Shown one piece after another: positions 43,550 to 55,637 of a DNA stretch of 64,000 nucleotides. The notes under the pieces were generated by a model. That model searched no databases. It had not been told where the DNA came from and saw only the letters and a program-made list of their open reading frames with translations. Every line of letters begins with the position of its first letter. Positions within the stretch are counted from its first letter, which is position 1. The translations under genes and the position numbers were made by a program. The stretch comes from Archegozetes longisetosus (taxonomy: Eukaryota > Arthropoda > Arachnida > Sarcoptiformes > Trhypochthoniidae), in the NCBI GenBank assembly GCA_018873245.2, contig JAEMBT020000007.1, positions 1,870,001-1,934,000 of the forward strand. Reading direction: 5' to 3'.

Positions 43550-45462
43550 CTCTTCTGACTAATTAATAAAAGGATGTTTAAGAATATTTTTGAGTTATAA
43601 TTTTAAGAAAAGTTATTCCTAAAAAGGGATGTTCAAGCATTCCAGTATTAGATTGCCATAACAATCAATTTCCTATTGTAATTAAATTAGAATAAGAATT
43701 TGCTTTTACAATTAGAGCGAACTAAACAAAACCTTTTATAGTCATAACGAAATAAGAGTTTTACTTTCATTCTCATAACAAATAGAAAGTTTACAAAACA
43801 AATTAAAATACTTTTTTGTTTTAATGTAACATTATAAATTACGACTAAATTTCATTGGATTAAACTAGTTTTTCATCTGGGAATTCATAGTTTCTTTAAC
43901 TTATAGAAAATGTTTGAAGTTTTGAGATATTTACTCAAGCTAATCCAGTTTGCCAAAAGTCCCAAAAAATCAGGAAAGAAATAATCGGCGTACCAGATCC
44001 AGCCTGTAGGTTGGCAATTACTGATTAAAACGGTGACGATAATTCTAGTTGAATTAATTTTAAATTTATAAATATAACAGAATTCCGAATTCTATTGTTT
44101 TATTAGTTGTTCAATATTTGCCACTCTAGAATATTCTACTATTAAGATTAAAAGTGATTTGGTCTCTTAGGGAAAGATTTGATAAATTATAAGTTAGTAA
44201 TAACTCATTAAAAGTTAGCAGCTTGATTACAATTATATAAGCTAATAATGCTTGCATCAGAAAATTATAAAAACTCTGACCAAATGTTCTGATCTTAATG
44301 TTAAATGGAACCTTCACCCTAAAGAGTTAAAATAAGAATTTGCTTTTCTCTGACGATCAGATTTTAGTGAAAATTTTTTAAATATTTACGTTAATTGTTT
44401 CTATAATGATTCTCTATTTTTGATAGAAAACAATCAACATTGGCGAAAATCATTCTACTTTATACAGGGTGCTGATACGCAGTTTGGAATGATCGAAGCA
44501 TTCTTGCAAAATAAAACTAATGGTAACTGGACTGAAGAAATAGATCTCACAAGAGCTGCCATCAAAGAATGGAATCACATGAAACCTAAGCCTAAGTTTG
44601 TCGTTATCTGTGGCGATCTAGTAAACGACTATCCTGGGAGTGAACCGCGAAGACAAGAACAGTTAAGTGACTTCAAAAATGTTTTCAGTGAATTGGATAA
44701 AGACATTCCATTAGTTTTATTAGGTTTGAGTCAAAACTTTTCCTATAATGGACATAATATTTAAACACTAATTGTATAACTAGGTGGAAATCATGATTTC
44801 CTCGATAGTCCTACCCATAATTCTATCAATGCTTATAAAAAAGATTTTGGTGATGATTATTTCTCATTTTGGGTCGACGGATGTATGTTTATTGTAATAA
44901 ACGTACAGTTCTATAAAGATCATAGTAAGGTCGAGGATTTGTACAAAGAACAAGATAAGTGGATTGACGAAAAACTCGCTGAAGCTAAAAATGGTTCATA
45001 TAAACATATAATAGTTTTTCAGCATATACCTTGGTTTCTGTATAATTTCACTGAACCTCTTGATCCTATAGTAAGTCTTCAGTTGAATATTTATTATAAA
45101 ATAATTCAGTGTTTCTTGTATGATTTAAATTACAGTTTAATATTCCCTTTGAAACAAGAGAAGTCATGGTAAAAAAATTTCAGGAAGCAGGAGTTCGTGC
45201 TATATTTGCTGGACATTATCACAGGAACGCTGGCGGAATGTATGAGAATATGGAATTAGTTGTCACTTCTGCCATTGGTGCACAATCTCCTAATGGTAGA
45301 AATGCAAACAGTGGGTATAGAGTTGTGCATGTGCTTGAGGATAAGGTTCATCATGAATATGTTGATATCTACAGCGGAACAAATTCATTATTTGAAATTA
45401 CTTTCACGAAGATATTCACAATTCTATGTTTACTTTTTGTCCTAAGAAAATTTTTAAGCTAA
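39191..45462 (+). CDS. Secreted or membrane-linked CPPED1-like metallophosphoesterase
   Basis: Four exons, 39191-39317, 44427-44723, 44784-45070 and 45136-45462, join in frame to a 345-residue protein. Residues 1-20 form a signal peptide (LLLFLSYSYA before the cut), which cytosolic CPPED1 lacks. The calcineurin-like fold has metal-binding motifs in order: GADTQFG (57-63), a VVICGDLVND block, GNHD (143-146), VFQHIP and GHYHRN (263-268). Middle parts such as DDYFSFWVDG and FQHIPWFL match CPPED1. A hydrophobic C-terminal stretch (ITFTKIFTILCLLFVL) could be a membrane anchor. It should hydrolyse phosphoesters outside the cytosol or at a membrane; substrate unknown. Intron 1 is 5.1 kb, unlike the 60-bp others, and holds transposon relics. 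Confidence 0.85.
39318..41879. other. First part of CPPED1-like intron 1, repeat-rich
   Basis: No exon seen. Near 39774 GGGGCTATTCTCGAAGCGAT resembles the end of Harbinger-type elements (ATTCTCGAAGC), with related CATTCTCGTAGAAGTGC near 40254. A GC-richer patch near 40790-41010 has no match. Confidence 0.4.
41880..42340 (-). pseudogene. Decayed transposon-derived protein of unknown arthropod family
   Basis: Minus-strand pieces read ENYRKRQ-type basic helices (near 42280), then RGKHVNQWNKLHQEV and DFITNFPSRESHNSPKTEL (near 41890-42000). The RGKH...IPxxESHY pattern recurs in many uncharacterised arthropod transposon-like proteins. Frame changes and stops abound. The class of element is not recognised. 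It lies inside intron 1 of the CPPED1-like gene. Confidence 0.4.
42341..43456. other. Middle of CPPED1-like intron 1
   Basis: AT-rich; nothing recognised. Confidence 0.5.
43457..43546. repeat. (CT)45 microsatellite
   Basis: An uninterrupted 90-bp run of CT inside intron 1 of the CPPED1-like gene, followed by no gene. Likely polymorphic in length. Confidence 0.95.
43547..44426. other. End of CPPED1-like intron 1
   Basis: No feature besides a TTGATAG splice acceptor at 44420-44426. Confidence 0.5.
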
Positions 45463-46239
45463 CCTTATGCATCTATTACTTTAATACAAAATTCATTAAA
45501 AATTGAAACATTTTCAGTAAAAAATTTTGATATTCTATTAAATCATTATTTGGGAGAGTAATGCGTTCGTAATTTTAAAAAATCGTTATTACTATCTTCA
45601 TTGTATCGATTGCTCTTTTGCGAGATTTCAGTTGCACTCATTCACATTAATCGCTTTTGATTATACACATCATATATCACGCTTTTTATCATATATCTAC
45701 AATTGATTTTTAAATACTGTGTTTCGCTTAAATAACTGCATATAATATTAATCTATTTTGAGAATTTCATCGGTCAACTTTATAGAATTATATATGCGAG
45801 AAAAAATTGAAATCATTATTATTAAAAACCGAAAATATTAATGAATAGATGCAATATTCAATTGTGAGTTTCAAAAAAAGTTATTACGAATTAAAACTCA
45901 TTAATTTTATAGAACCGAATGCGAACTATGCTTAAAACTTGATATTTTTCGGATTTGGCTTATTTTTCCTATGAGGAGTTGTTGTTGGGTTTTAGTGTAG
46001 TCTGGATTTATTGGTTATAAATTTCTCATATTATCTGAACTGGTACGAAAATACGAGATTACTTTCTAGACTTGAGAATATGAAACCTTACGGCCAAATT
46101 CAGATGTATGTGCAAGCCTTGCATTGTAGATAGCCATTTAGTAGTGCGACTCTCAAAGATATTTGAGAAGCAATCATTGTAAACATAAAACGGGTTCTAT
46201 CTGTTGATCTCGTCATGTTAAGAGAATTAATCTTCAGGA
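45463..46239. other. Intergenic after the CPPED1-like gene
   Basis: No supported gene; the 3' UTR of the CPPED1-like gene probably lies at its beginning. Confidence 0.45.
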
Positions 46240-46673
46240 AAAATGACGAAGAATCTTGTAAAAAATGGTGCAAAGATGCGCTAATTCCTTCAGTTAAAGA
46301 AAAAATTTTCCTGTTTTTAAATTCATGGTCTGGTCATTCTGATCAGCAGGTGATAAAATGATTTTCTACTGGTGTCTCTTGCGAAATTCTCAAAGTTCTC
46401 CCTAAAACAACCTCCTTCATTCAGCCATTAGATGTATATTTCTTCTGTCAATGGAAGATATTTGCAAAAAATGTGTATAATAGAGTTATACTTGATGCAT
46501 TGAATGTTGATCTGAAGGATCTCAGTAACATTATCAAATTACACTTTTTGATTCACGGTCAACTTTCTCCCCCGCGATTCGGAAAAATGATTATATATTC
46601 ATGGTACAGATCAGGATATTTATCTAAACATCCTGGAAAATTTGACAATGTTAAAAAGGTGTGTTTTAAAGTA

Positions 46674-47980
46674 TGTCCCAAAAATAGATCCCGTTTACTA
46701 AAATTTTAATAACTAATTATTTAATAGAGGTAATGATCTGGACTTTTAGTAGCATGTTAGTACATTCTCTGACACTGACACGACAACAGTAAAACATAAA
46801 CAACTCACACAAGTACAATATGTCGCAAAAAGAAACGAGGCTTTCGCAAAACGTGTAGTCCATTACTACGAAAACTGTGTAAATAAGGATAGAAAACAGA
46901 CTGTTTCTCACTTTGTTAAAGAAGGATATTTCGATAATACTATCAGATTGATAATAAGGAGGTATATTAAACGTGGATCAATTGAACACCTGAAGATTAA
47001 TGGCAGAACTCCTACAGTATGTGTCCCGAATAACATCGCAGCAGTCAATAAGAAGTTTGCAAAAGACCGAAACACATCTGTTCGAATTGTGGTCGATCAA
47101 GTGAACATATCGAAGTCTAGTGTCGGCCGAATTAAGAGAGACATTTTGGGAATTAAAGGGTATTTAGTAAAAACAATCCCCAAATACAATTCTAATCAAG
47201 AAAGACGTGCTAAAATTAACTGCAGAAAGTTAGCTGAAAAACGATACTCATTAAAGTCGGGTAAAGTTTTAATCATGGACGACGAGACTTACGTGCCCAA
47301 AGATCCCAAAGATGTACCTGGAAGAAAGTTCGTCCATTGCAAAGACTTTTCTGAAGTCAGTGACGAAAATTTGTTTCAAGGAAAAGGCAAATATTTTAAG
47401 AAACTAATGGCCTGGCAAGCCATTGATGAAATTGGTAGGGTTTCAGATCCATACATAACAGAAGGCACTCTCAATGGATCTACTTATTTAGAAGAGTATC
47501 TCAAGAAAAGGCTTCTTCCCTTCATTGATAAATATCATAAAAGAAAGGATGTACTCTTTTGGGCGGACATGTCAAGAGTTCATTACACTGATAAAGTAAC
47601 CGAATGGTTAACGAGCACCAGAATCGATTTTCTGAGTTTGAAAGAAAATGCTCCTAAAGTACCTCAGGCTCGTCCCATTGAGAAATTTTGGGCGCTATGC
47701 AAAGCTCAATATAAGAAAAGGAAAACTATTACAAAGAGTAAGAATTCTTTCATTAGAATCTGGAAGAATATTGCTTCAAAAGTCGCTGAAGAGAGTGGAG
47801 TCAACTTAATGAAAGATGTCCGCAAAAAATTAGATTAATTGGAAGAAAAAGTGTTCGGGAACCATTTAGACAAAAAAATAATTTATATAATCTCGTATTT
47901 GAGTTAAAAATTTAGTCAAATTCTTTGTTGTAGTTAAAAAGTTATTTAAATTTAATTAAACGGGATCTATTTATGGGACA
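46674..47980. mobile_element. Tc1/mariner-type (DD37E) transposon
   Basis: Terminal inverted repeats of 24 bp, TGTCCCAAAAATAGATCCCG-type at 46674-46697 and its partner at 47957-47980, differ by one base. The left flank is TA, the right one TC, where TA has probably mutated. The element lies inside an older transposase relic. It carries one transposase frame. Confidence 0.85.
46822..47838 (+). CDS. DD37E Tc1/mariner-type transposase, start codon missing
   Basis: The frame is open from 46753 to the stop at 47836-47838, but the first ATG is only at 46948, after a conserved helix-turn-helix (EAFAKRVVHYYENCVNKD, then HFVKEGYFDNTI). A start near 46790 has therefore probably mutated. Catalytic residues: Asp in VLIMDDETYV, Asp in VLFWADMSRVHY and Glu in PQARPIEKFW, with 37 residues between the last two. 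Apart from the missing start, no stop breaks 339 codons. Similar to the older relic at 9361-10130, and with much clearer flanking repeats. Confidence 0.8.
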   Translation, partial: VAKRNEAFAKRVVHYYENCVNKDRKQTVSHFVKEGYFDNTIRLIIRRYIKRGSIEHLKINGRTPTVCVPNNIAAVNKKFAKDRNTSVRIVVDQVNISKSSVGRIKRDILGIKGYLVKTIPKYNSNQERRAKINCRKLAEKRYSLKSGKVLIMDDETYVPKDPKDVPGRKFVHCKDFSEVSDENLFQGKGKYFKKLMAWQAIDEIGRVSDPYITEGTLNGSTYLEEYLKKRLLPFIDKYHKRKDVLFWADMSRVHYTDKVTEWLTSTRIDFLSLKENAPKVPQARPIEKFWALCKAQYKKRKTITKSKNSFIRIWKNIASKVAEESGVNLMKDVRKKLD

Positions 47981-48112
47981 TCTCTTAATTTAAATGAGCA
48001 AGTTTGTTACCAAGATTGCTCACAATGTTCAGAAGGCATATTCATTAACTGTAGTTGTACCGAACCTCTTTGCTTCACACGCTTTTTTATATATTATCAT
48101 TTTTGTAACACT

Positions 48113-49158
48113 TTTGAGGATTAAGTTGCAACTTTCTGCAAAAATAAATTCGATATTTGAAATCAGCATGTCTGAATTAGTTTATGACAAAATTTTCATC
48201 AAATTCTGATATTTACACTTCGATACCCTCTCTTGTTAGTATTGCATGCAATATTAAGCCAAATAATACGGTAATGGAATTTAGTAAATTGAATAGTAAA
48301 ATCAATGTTGTATAGCTACTAATTGATCAAAAAGTTTCTAAAATAAGGCTTAGTTTAAATCAGATTTGGTTTGGGTTACAATTTGGTAAAATCAGATTTA
48401 TTCATTTTCCAAGGAGTTAGATTTGGAATGGCCAGTAGAGTTTTTAAGCTCCTAAAATTGAATTATATCAAGTCTTAGTTTTCAGACAATAAATTTTTAA
48501 TTTTAGTTTTAGTTGAAGTATAAATGAGATTCAAATTTTTAGTTTATTTTAGTTTTATTTTTTCCAAAATATTGGTTACTTTGAGTTCTAGTTTAGGTTT
48601 TCAAAAATTAAAAGTGATTTAGGTTTAGATTAAGTTTTATAACACTTTACATAACGTTAAATTTAAAAAAAGGAGTCGTTATATCGTCGCCTCAGTGCTA
48701 TAATACGCTAACTCGGAAAAGTCTGCTTTTGAGAAGCTTAAGGTTCAATGTTTAGAACCGAAATCCTAAGAAACTATTAAAGCTGTACAATTCATGATAT
48801 AATATTTGATATAGATGTATTTAGTTCTTTATTTTTGTCCTTTAGTATGTGAATCCTGTAACTTCCTAAATACCCGTAATCGGAACCAGATTTCTGGTTA
48901 GCGCTTTCTAGTCCGTAAACTTCTTTAATTCTCAGTGATAAAATACGCTAACTCAACAAAATTCAAGAATACTTACTTATAAATGCTTAAGCTTATCGAT
49001 TTGAAGCTTATTCTAAAACATAATCAATGATAATATAAACATAACACAATATAGACTTAAGAGGGACACCTCCCTTAGTCTTGAATTTCTACTCAACCAT
49101 TATTTTCTCATATACCTTTCTCTTTTTCAATTCCTTTCAAACGTAAATACGCCTAAAA

Positions 49159-49160
<2 letters not shown>
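48113..49160. other. Intergenic with TTTAGTTTTAGTT-type low complexity
   Basis: The stretch 48340-48650 is built of TTTAGTTTTAG and TCAGATTTGG phrases; similar phrases recur at 53215-53345. No gene is seen. Confidence 0.5.

Positions 49161-49206
<46 letters not shown>
49161..49206. repeat. (CT)23 microsatellite
   Basis: An uninterrupted 46-bp CT run. Confidence 0.95.
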
Positions 49207-49210
<4 letters not shown>

Positions 49211-49612
49211 AATTTCTTCGGGATTTCCTTTTAAACAATCGCCAGAAGTGCTGAAAATTCTCTCACTAGATGCCTGAAAAGCGGGATTATCAGAATATCA
49301 GGTGCAATATTAGTAATTAATGATGAATTATTTAAAATGACTTTTTTCGCCCAAAAATCAATTGAATTAAGTTTGTATTGATAATCCTTTGATGACTTAC
49401 CAAAATAATTAATTGTAAGATTGAAATCAATTAAGAATAGGTTCTGGATATTCGGTATAACTTATATTTTCATTTTTCACATTACTTTTTTGGAAGGATT
49501 ATTTTGAGTGAATGATGAAAATATTATATTTTGAACACTTGAAAATGGAGTGTTGGAATCGAATATATAATATCACGTGAACTATCTTTAATATTTTCAT
49601 TGGATTCATTTT
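49207..49612. other. Intergenic
   Basis: Nothing recognised. Confidence 0.5.
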
Positions 49613-50699
49613 GGTTAGAGTTTACTTTTCGGAGCCCACCTTGGGAGATCACTTTTAGGGGTTCTTGAGATCAGTGAATTCATTTCCCGACGTCCCGAGC
49701 TCGATAACCTGTGGCGTTCCGAGAAAATCGCACTTTCATATTTCACTTGAGCTAGGTGGCAGCACATGGTTTCCACCCATAGAAATCAATAGAAAAAGTG
49801 ATTTTATGCGTACGATTGACGCCCACAATTAAACTTGCGTCGATATATATGGCTCTTATTGATTTCTATGGTCAATCCAGTACCCTAATAGTTGTCGAGT
49901 CGTCTATAAAATGTTTAGAGACTTGTCGGAATATATTGGACCCATCGATGACTGTCTTCTTAGAAATCACAAGTTGCTCTAAAGTTGCCCTAAGGAAGAA
50001 GTAGCCGCGAAACAGTATAAGACTTGAAGAGCTCATCGAAAAGACATGTGATTGAACAAAGTCAAATTTAAAGGGTTAACGGTTTGCCGGCAAACAGATG
50101 GATATCTTCAACTTCGACGGCAGTTGTTACAGGTACTACATTTACGCCTGTTACTGCAAGGCAATCGTCAGCCTAATTTATGATCGTAATTTTACTTCCT
50201 CGTTGGTGATTCGCAAGCAGCGCATGCAAAGATTAACGGCTACATCCTCGGTTTGGTAGCGCTGATTGAGATACCATGCAATCCAGGCCAAGAAAAAAGT
50301 AAAACTAACACGAAAAAGGCTTACCTTTATGTCGAATCGGATGAAAAAGTGTTCTATGGCTTCCTGTACTTCAAAAGTGTAAATATTGCGAAAAATATCG
50401 CGGAATGAAAGAAAGCGCTATAAACAATCCGCACTGTTAGAAAACAAAAGAAATAATGAGTTTTGTAAGGAATTGCATGTGATATAAACTTTATAAACAG
50501 ATGGAGCTGTTTTCTATGGTTTCTAATGACAAGAGAACACGTTCTGCCACCTAGCGGGTGTGAAATATGAAAGCGATTTTCTCGGGAACACCACAGGTTA
50601 TAGAGCTCAGGATGTCGGGAAATGAATTTACCGCTGAAAAACCTAGAGAACCCCTAAAAGTGACCTCCTAAGGTGGACCCCGAAAAGTAAACTCTAACC
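49613..50699. mobile_element. 1.09-kb fold-back element with arms of about 190 bp
   Basis: GGTTAGAGTTTACTTTTCGG at the left is mirrored by CCGAAAAGTAAACTCTAACC at the right. Arms stay alignable to about 49800 and 50500 with about 15% mismatch, including the GCCACCTAGCGGGTG-type block (GAGCTAGGTGGCAGC at the left). No target duplication is clear. The centre is GC-richer than the flanks and may be a relic of a gene, but no frame is convincing. Confidence 0.65.
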
Positions 50700-50859
50700 T
50701 TCCATTTTTATTAACTCACTATACTTTATTTCACATTCGAGTTCTTCACTGTTCAAACATAAAACAAATCGTGAATTCTACAAAGCTGCAGTTAAAAATA
50801 TTGGATCACAACTAACTTCTAATGGATTATGAAAATTTTGAATCTTTTTTTAATTCTTT

Positions 50860-52306
50860 CTACATAAAGTCGACGATTTTCTGGTAAAGAAGTGCACTCA
50901 TAATGCTTTCGAGATGGCTGTTAAGTTCAATTAAGACTGGAATTACCAATGAAATAGTAATATAGAGCCTTCCTTCAAATGATTTAGTGTACTGTGTAAA
51001 AGCTTTAGAAGTGTTAATGTTTTGCTAACTAAAGCCCATTCAGTCACCGTAAAGACATTTTAATTCTTTACAAATTTGCGAAATTTCTTTTTGGTATTTA
51101 TTAAACCAATTAAGCATTAGGAAAAGAGCAGACCATTGAGTTGGACAATAAGATAGGGGTTTAGTATTGCATAAATTTTTAAAATCTTGAATTGCAATCG
51201 TGAATTTATTTATTTTGAGAGAAATTTTTGATTTTCTGAGATAAATGTTTGATGTCATATGAATTTGTAACAGCATTTACAACTAGTTGTAATGCATGTG
51301 CATAACAAGGGAGTCGAACAATTTTATTATAGTTTAAAGAATACAGTTCATTTTCTTTAACTTCAAATTCTTTGATTTTATTGCTAATAATTGATTGTTC
51401 GACATCCCACTGTATTTCGCCATGTAAAGTGTTATTAAATGAGTTTTCGCGATATTCTTCAATAACAAATAAATTTTCTGAAACATTTTCAACGACTTGA
51501 TTAACAGAATTAGAATGCTCATAACTATAAGTACTAATTTTCCCAAAAGCATTTTTCATATTAGACCCGTTATCAGTCACTGTTCTCGAGATATTATCAA
51601 AATGAATGTCATATGAATTTAAAATTCTCTCTACACAATTTTTAACATTTTCTCTTGTATGAGATTTATCAATACTTTGCAATCCAATTAATAAATGGTT
51701 AATTATTTTGTTTGGCGATTATAGTTATGAGCAGCGACTGCTAAGAAAGAATTTGTAAGATTTTTACATGTCCACAGATCGCATGTTAGGGCAATGTATC
51801 TTGAACTCTTTAAATTCGACTTAATTTTAGATCTTAAATCACTTTCCATTTCAATCGCATACTTAGCTAATTTATTATTGCCGGAAATTCTAAATTTGGG
51901 ATCAAAAGGTTGAATTAAGTCAATGAATTGCTTGCGAAAAGCATATTATAAGAAAAGCATGTCGAAGCAAAAAAGTATGACGACTTTTTCTCTTCCATTA
52001 TTTGTTTTCTATCTTTTAAGTTATACTTAACTCGAGAGTTTAGTAAAAATATCAAAGTTTGCTGTTTTTCAGTTGAATCTTTCTTATCTGACTCTCTGCT
52101 TTAATTTCATTGAAGGTTTTAAACTCATTTTGATGATGATTTTTAAGACAAATTTCCATATTCGTTGCAAATTTTGGCACGTTACGATTATTAATCTGAC
52201 AAATCGCTGAATTGGAATCCAAATGCTCTTGAAAATAGCTTCGAATTTGTGATTGTCTAGGTCTTCCCATCCTACAACTCAGTTTCACATACATTTTCAT
52301 TGTCAT
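50860..52306 (-). pseudogene. Decayed hAT-family transposase
   Basis: Minus-strand order: a degenerate BED zinc finger (GRPRQSQIRSYFQEH, then ICQINNRNVPKFATN with one zinc cysteine replaced) at 52306-52052, a shifted middle, then the core TVTDNGSNMKNAFGKI and VRLPCYAHALQLVVNA at 51682-51206, and the C-terminal dimerisation part near 51276-50860 (PVLIELNSHLES). At least four frame changes. Terminal repeats and 8-bp duplications were not found. Dead copy. Confidence 0.7.
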
Positions 52307-52647
52307 TTACATAGTTTTTATCAAAATTTAGTTTTGCTTGTCTTTTATTAGAAGTATAACATTTAGATTTTTGCGTTTAGAATTTTTTGGTGGTATCTCT
52401 TTAATTTCATTCTCATATGAGGTATTAACTTCTGAATTAAACATTATGATTTATGTATTCACACACCAAAAAAATGTCAATTTATTGTGAAACACAAAGA
52501 CAAAGAATTGAATTGAACAAATACTCAAAATACAAATCATTAATTGTATTATGAGAAATTTGCGTTTATCAAACTATTCACCTAAACCCAGAAAGGCATG
52601 AAGCATTTTAATGGTAAAAAAATGCCAGTCTTCTAAAGTCATATGCC

Positions 52648-53185
52648 TGTTACAGAGCACTAAACGGCTCTGTATTGCTATATAGTGTTATATAAGTTAG
52701 AGTTAGCGTTAGTATTAGATATTGTATGTGCTTGCATTGTAAGTCTGTATATATGTAAGTTTGTACGAGAGTTTGTATGTAGTATGAGCCCCAAGTGAGG
52801 GGGTCACGCTTCATAAACTTAATGTTTGTTTTGTTTCATTTTAAAGTTTAAAGGAGAAAAAGAGAAAATGTATAGAGTTGGAAGAAAAAGTTAGTTATAT
52901 TTTAGATACGAATAGTTATGTTTTAGGTATGAGAGAGTTTGGACGTGAAGAGAACAAGTGTGCACACGATAGATGTATTGAGTTATTTGTTTATTGGTTT
53001 TTATTTGGAAATTTCTGATATTTTTGTATTTTATCTATTTGTCAAAACCTATGTCATATCAATAAATATAATATTTTATGTGTATTAGTGTTTGTAACTG
53101 CGTGTTTTCAAAATAACTGTTATTGTTTACAAGACAGTTATAGAAGTCCAGTCCTATAGCAATAGTAAGTCCAGTAACTGTAACA
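52648..53185. mobile_element. Solo LTR of a retrotransposon, 538 bp
   Basis: Begins TGTTACAG and ends CTGTAACA, has a 4-bp direct repeat TGCC on both sides (52644-52647 and 53186-53189), a TATATAAG promoter-like site near 52690 and an AATAAA signal at 53061. No internal coding part is present, so it is a solo LTR. The 4-bp duplication fits Ty3/gypsy-like or Pao-like elements. No second copy is in the window for comparison. Confidence 0.7.
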
Positions 53186-53682
53186 TGCCAATGTGTGATA
53201 AAACTAAAAGTGAACTTTAGGTTTGTAGGAAATCGAGTTTTAGTCTCAGTTTATTTTCTCATAGAAAAGCATTTGAGTTTTAGTTTTAGTTAACTCAAAC
53301 ATAAAAGTAATTTTAGTTTAACTTTAACTCGAATAAAACTTAAAAACACTAGTTTATTGCTACTTTTCATTTATTAAATTTTTCATTCGAAATAACGGCT
53401 GGATCTTTTTAAAAACTATAATTTGCTTCATTCCAAGCCAGGAATAGTTTTCTAGATCTTTTCTAGCTCTATAAAAATTCTAACACATGTCTGCGTTTCT
53501 AGTCCAAACATTTTTGTACACTTCTCAAGTTTTTATTTATTCAAATTAGCTATGGCAGGCTCTGTGTTATGTTTCATACTAATGCCAATAGTGAATTGTG
53601 ATAGAGGCGCAGTCACAGTAATTACTCCCTTGTGCAATGTTTATATATTGATTTGTAACTGGTGGAAAATATTCAATGATAC
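53186..53682. other. Intergenic with AGTTTTAGTT low complexity
   Basis: The stretch 53215-53345 resembles 48340-48650 in low-complexity phrasing; no gene. Confidence 0.45.
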
Positions 53683-53843
53683 CTGAATACGCTTTAAATT
53701 CTTCAAGTATTATCTTCGTCTTGGCGAACGCTTTGGCCTCAACCACTGGTTTTGCTTGGCCCATTGGGTCCAGCCATTGGGCCACTTCTTGTCGAGCTAT
53801 TATTCGGCGTTGGAATAAGTTTGCTCTCATAACAATTTTAAGA
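53683..53843 (-). CDS. Possible internal or first exon of an unknown protein
   Basis: A GC-richer open stretch on the minus strand bounded by an acceptor-like TAG (53846-53844) and a GCGTATTCAG|GTATC donor. It encodes about 53 residues, including QEVAQWLDPMGQAKP and AFAKTKIILEEFKAYS. The pattern is charged and helical without a recognised motif. An ATG at 53830 could make it a first exon. No partner exon was found. The opposite strand also has an open frame, so orientation is uncertain. Confidence 0.3.
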
Positions 53844-53888
53844 CTATTATTTTTATTTAAAATTAAATTCTCATTAAGAACGAAGACA

Positions 53889-54026
53889 ATGGAATATAGT
53901 CTGGCACGCTCTATATCAGCTGCAGTTTTATACTTTGGTATCCTATTCGAAATATTCGCATCAGCAGGGCCTCAATCTTGGTTTATAGTTTCTAATGATG
54001 CTGTAACTCATTATGAAATGTTCTAA
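53889..54026 (+). CDS. Possible short secreted peptide
   Basis: A 45-codon ORF with ATG at 53889. Residues 1-27 (SISAAVLYFGILFEIFASAG) resemble a signal peptide or signal anchor, followed by a short SWFIVSNDAVTHYEM tail. No cysteines, no recognised family. It is continuous with a longer open frame upstream that overlaps the minus-strand exon candidate, so it may be chance. Confidence 0.2.
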   Translation: MEYSLARSISAAVLYFGILFEIFASAGPQSWFIVSNDAVTHYEMF

Positions 54027-54395
54027 ATAAATAGAAATATTATTAGTAAAGACTATTATCAGAAACTGAAAAATAAAATCTCATAATTTCTGAATTATTG
54101 AATTTCATCCAGTTAGTACTAGCATCAATTTGAAGAATGAAGTGAAAATGAAAACTTATCTCGATAAATTAGGTTGATTCTTTCAGCTTTCAAGTGAATT
54201 TCATCATTTCTCAGAATGTTCGACAATTTTGCCTAAAACAGACATTAGAAACTTTCGATATGTAATAAATGATTAATCTATTAACGTTCATAGAAATGAT
54301 TCAATAACACACTTTAAAATTAATTTCTTCCATTCTATGGAAACGTTGTCAACTGAACAACATTGTTATTAATTATTGAACATCTGTTGAATTCC

Positions 54396-54440
54396 TATAT
54401 AAAGGATTCGAAGTAAATAGAACTGACAATACGTTCAGTT
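54396..54440 (+). promoter_or_regulatory. Core promoter of the astacin gene
   Basis: TATATAAA at 54396-54403 is followed 31 bp later by TTCAGTT (54434-54440), the arthropod-type initiator, 29 bp before the ATG at 54469. Strong, canonical arrangement. Confidence 0.7.
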
Positions 54441-54468
54441 TATTTAGAGTGAGTTATAAATTTAAAAG

Positions 54469-55504
<1,036 letters not shown>

Positions 55505-55637
55505 CTTGATTACTTCTTACTTATCCAATTGAATGATAGACTATAGAATAAGAATTATGTGAATAATTTTAGACTTGCCTGGTTTTAATTTTAATTTTGT
55601 TGAATTTATTCAATTAGTTATTATTGGGAATGTTGTA

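Larger units (their letters stand above)
46240..48112 (+). pseudogene. Decayed DDE transposase split by a younger Tc1-type element
   Basis: Before the insertion, about 46263-46672 encodes KWCKDALIPS, LNSWSGHSD (the usual catalytic Asp replaced by Asn), a stop, then PKTTSFIQPLDVYFFCQWK and FGKMIIYSWYRSG. After the insertion, from about 47983, it continues in a shifted frame with CSQCSEGIFINCSCTEPLC, a zinc-binding tail. The PKxTxxIQPLDVxxF and RFxxMIxYxWYxSGY motifs belong to a DDE superfamily widespread in arthropod and nematode genomes. Stops and the lost Asp show it is dead. It shows the order of events: this element first, the Tc1-type second. Confidence 0.65.

Noticed and set aside
44724-44764. 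C-terminal extension LSQNFSYNGHNI of CPPED1-like exon 2
   Set aside because: It is intron read-through; the GNHD motif follows the splice to 44784.
48113-48209. End of the 71-codon ORF starting at 47994
   Set aside because: The reading in another frame gives the cysteine-rich transposase tail, so this ORF is a shadow.
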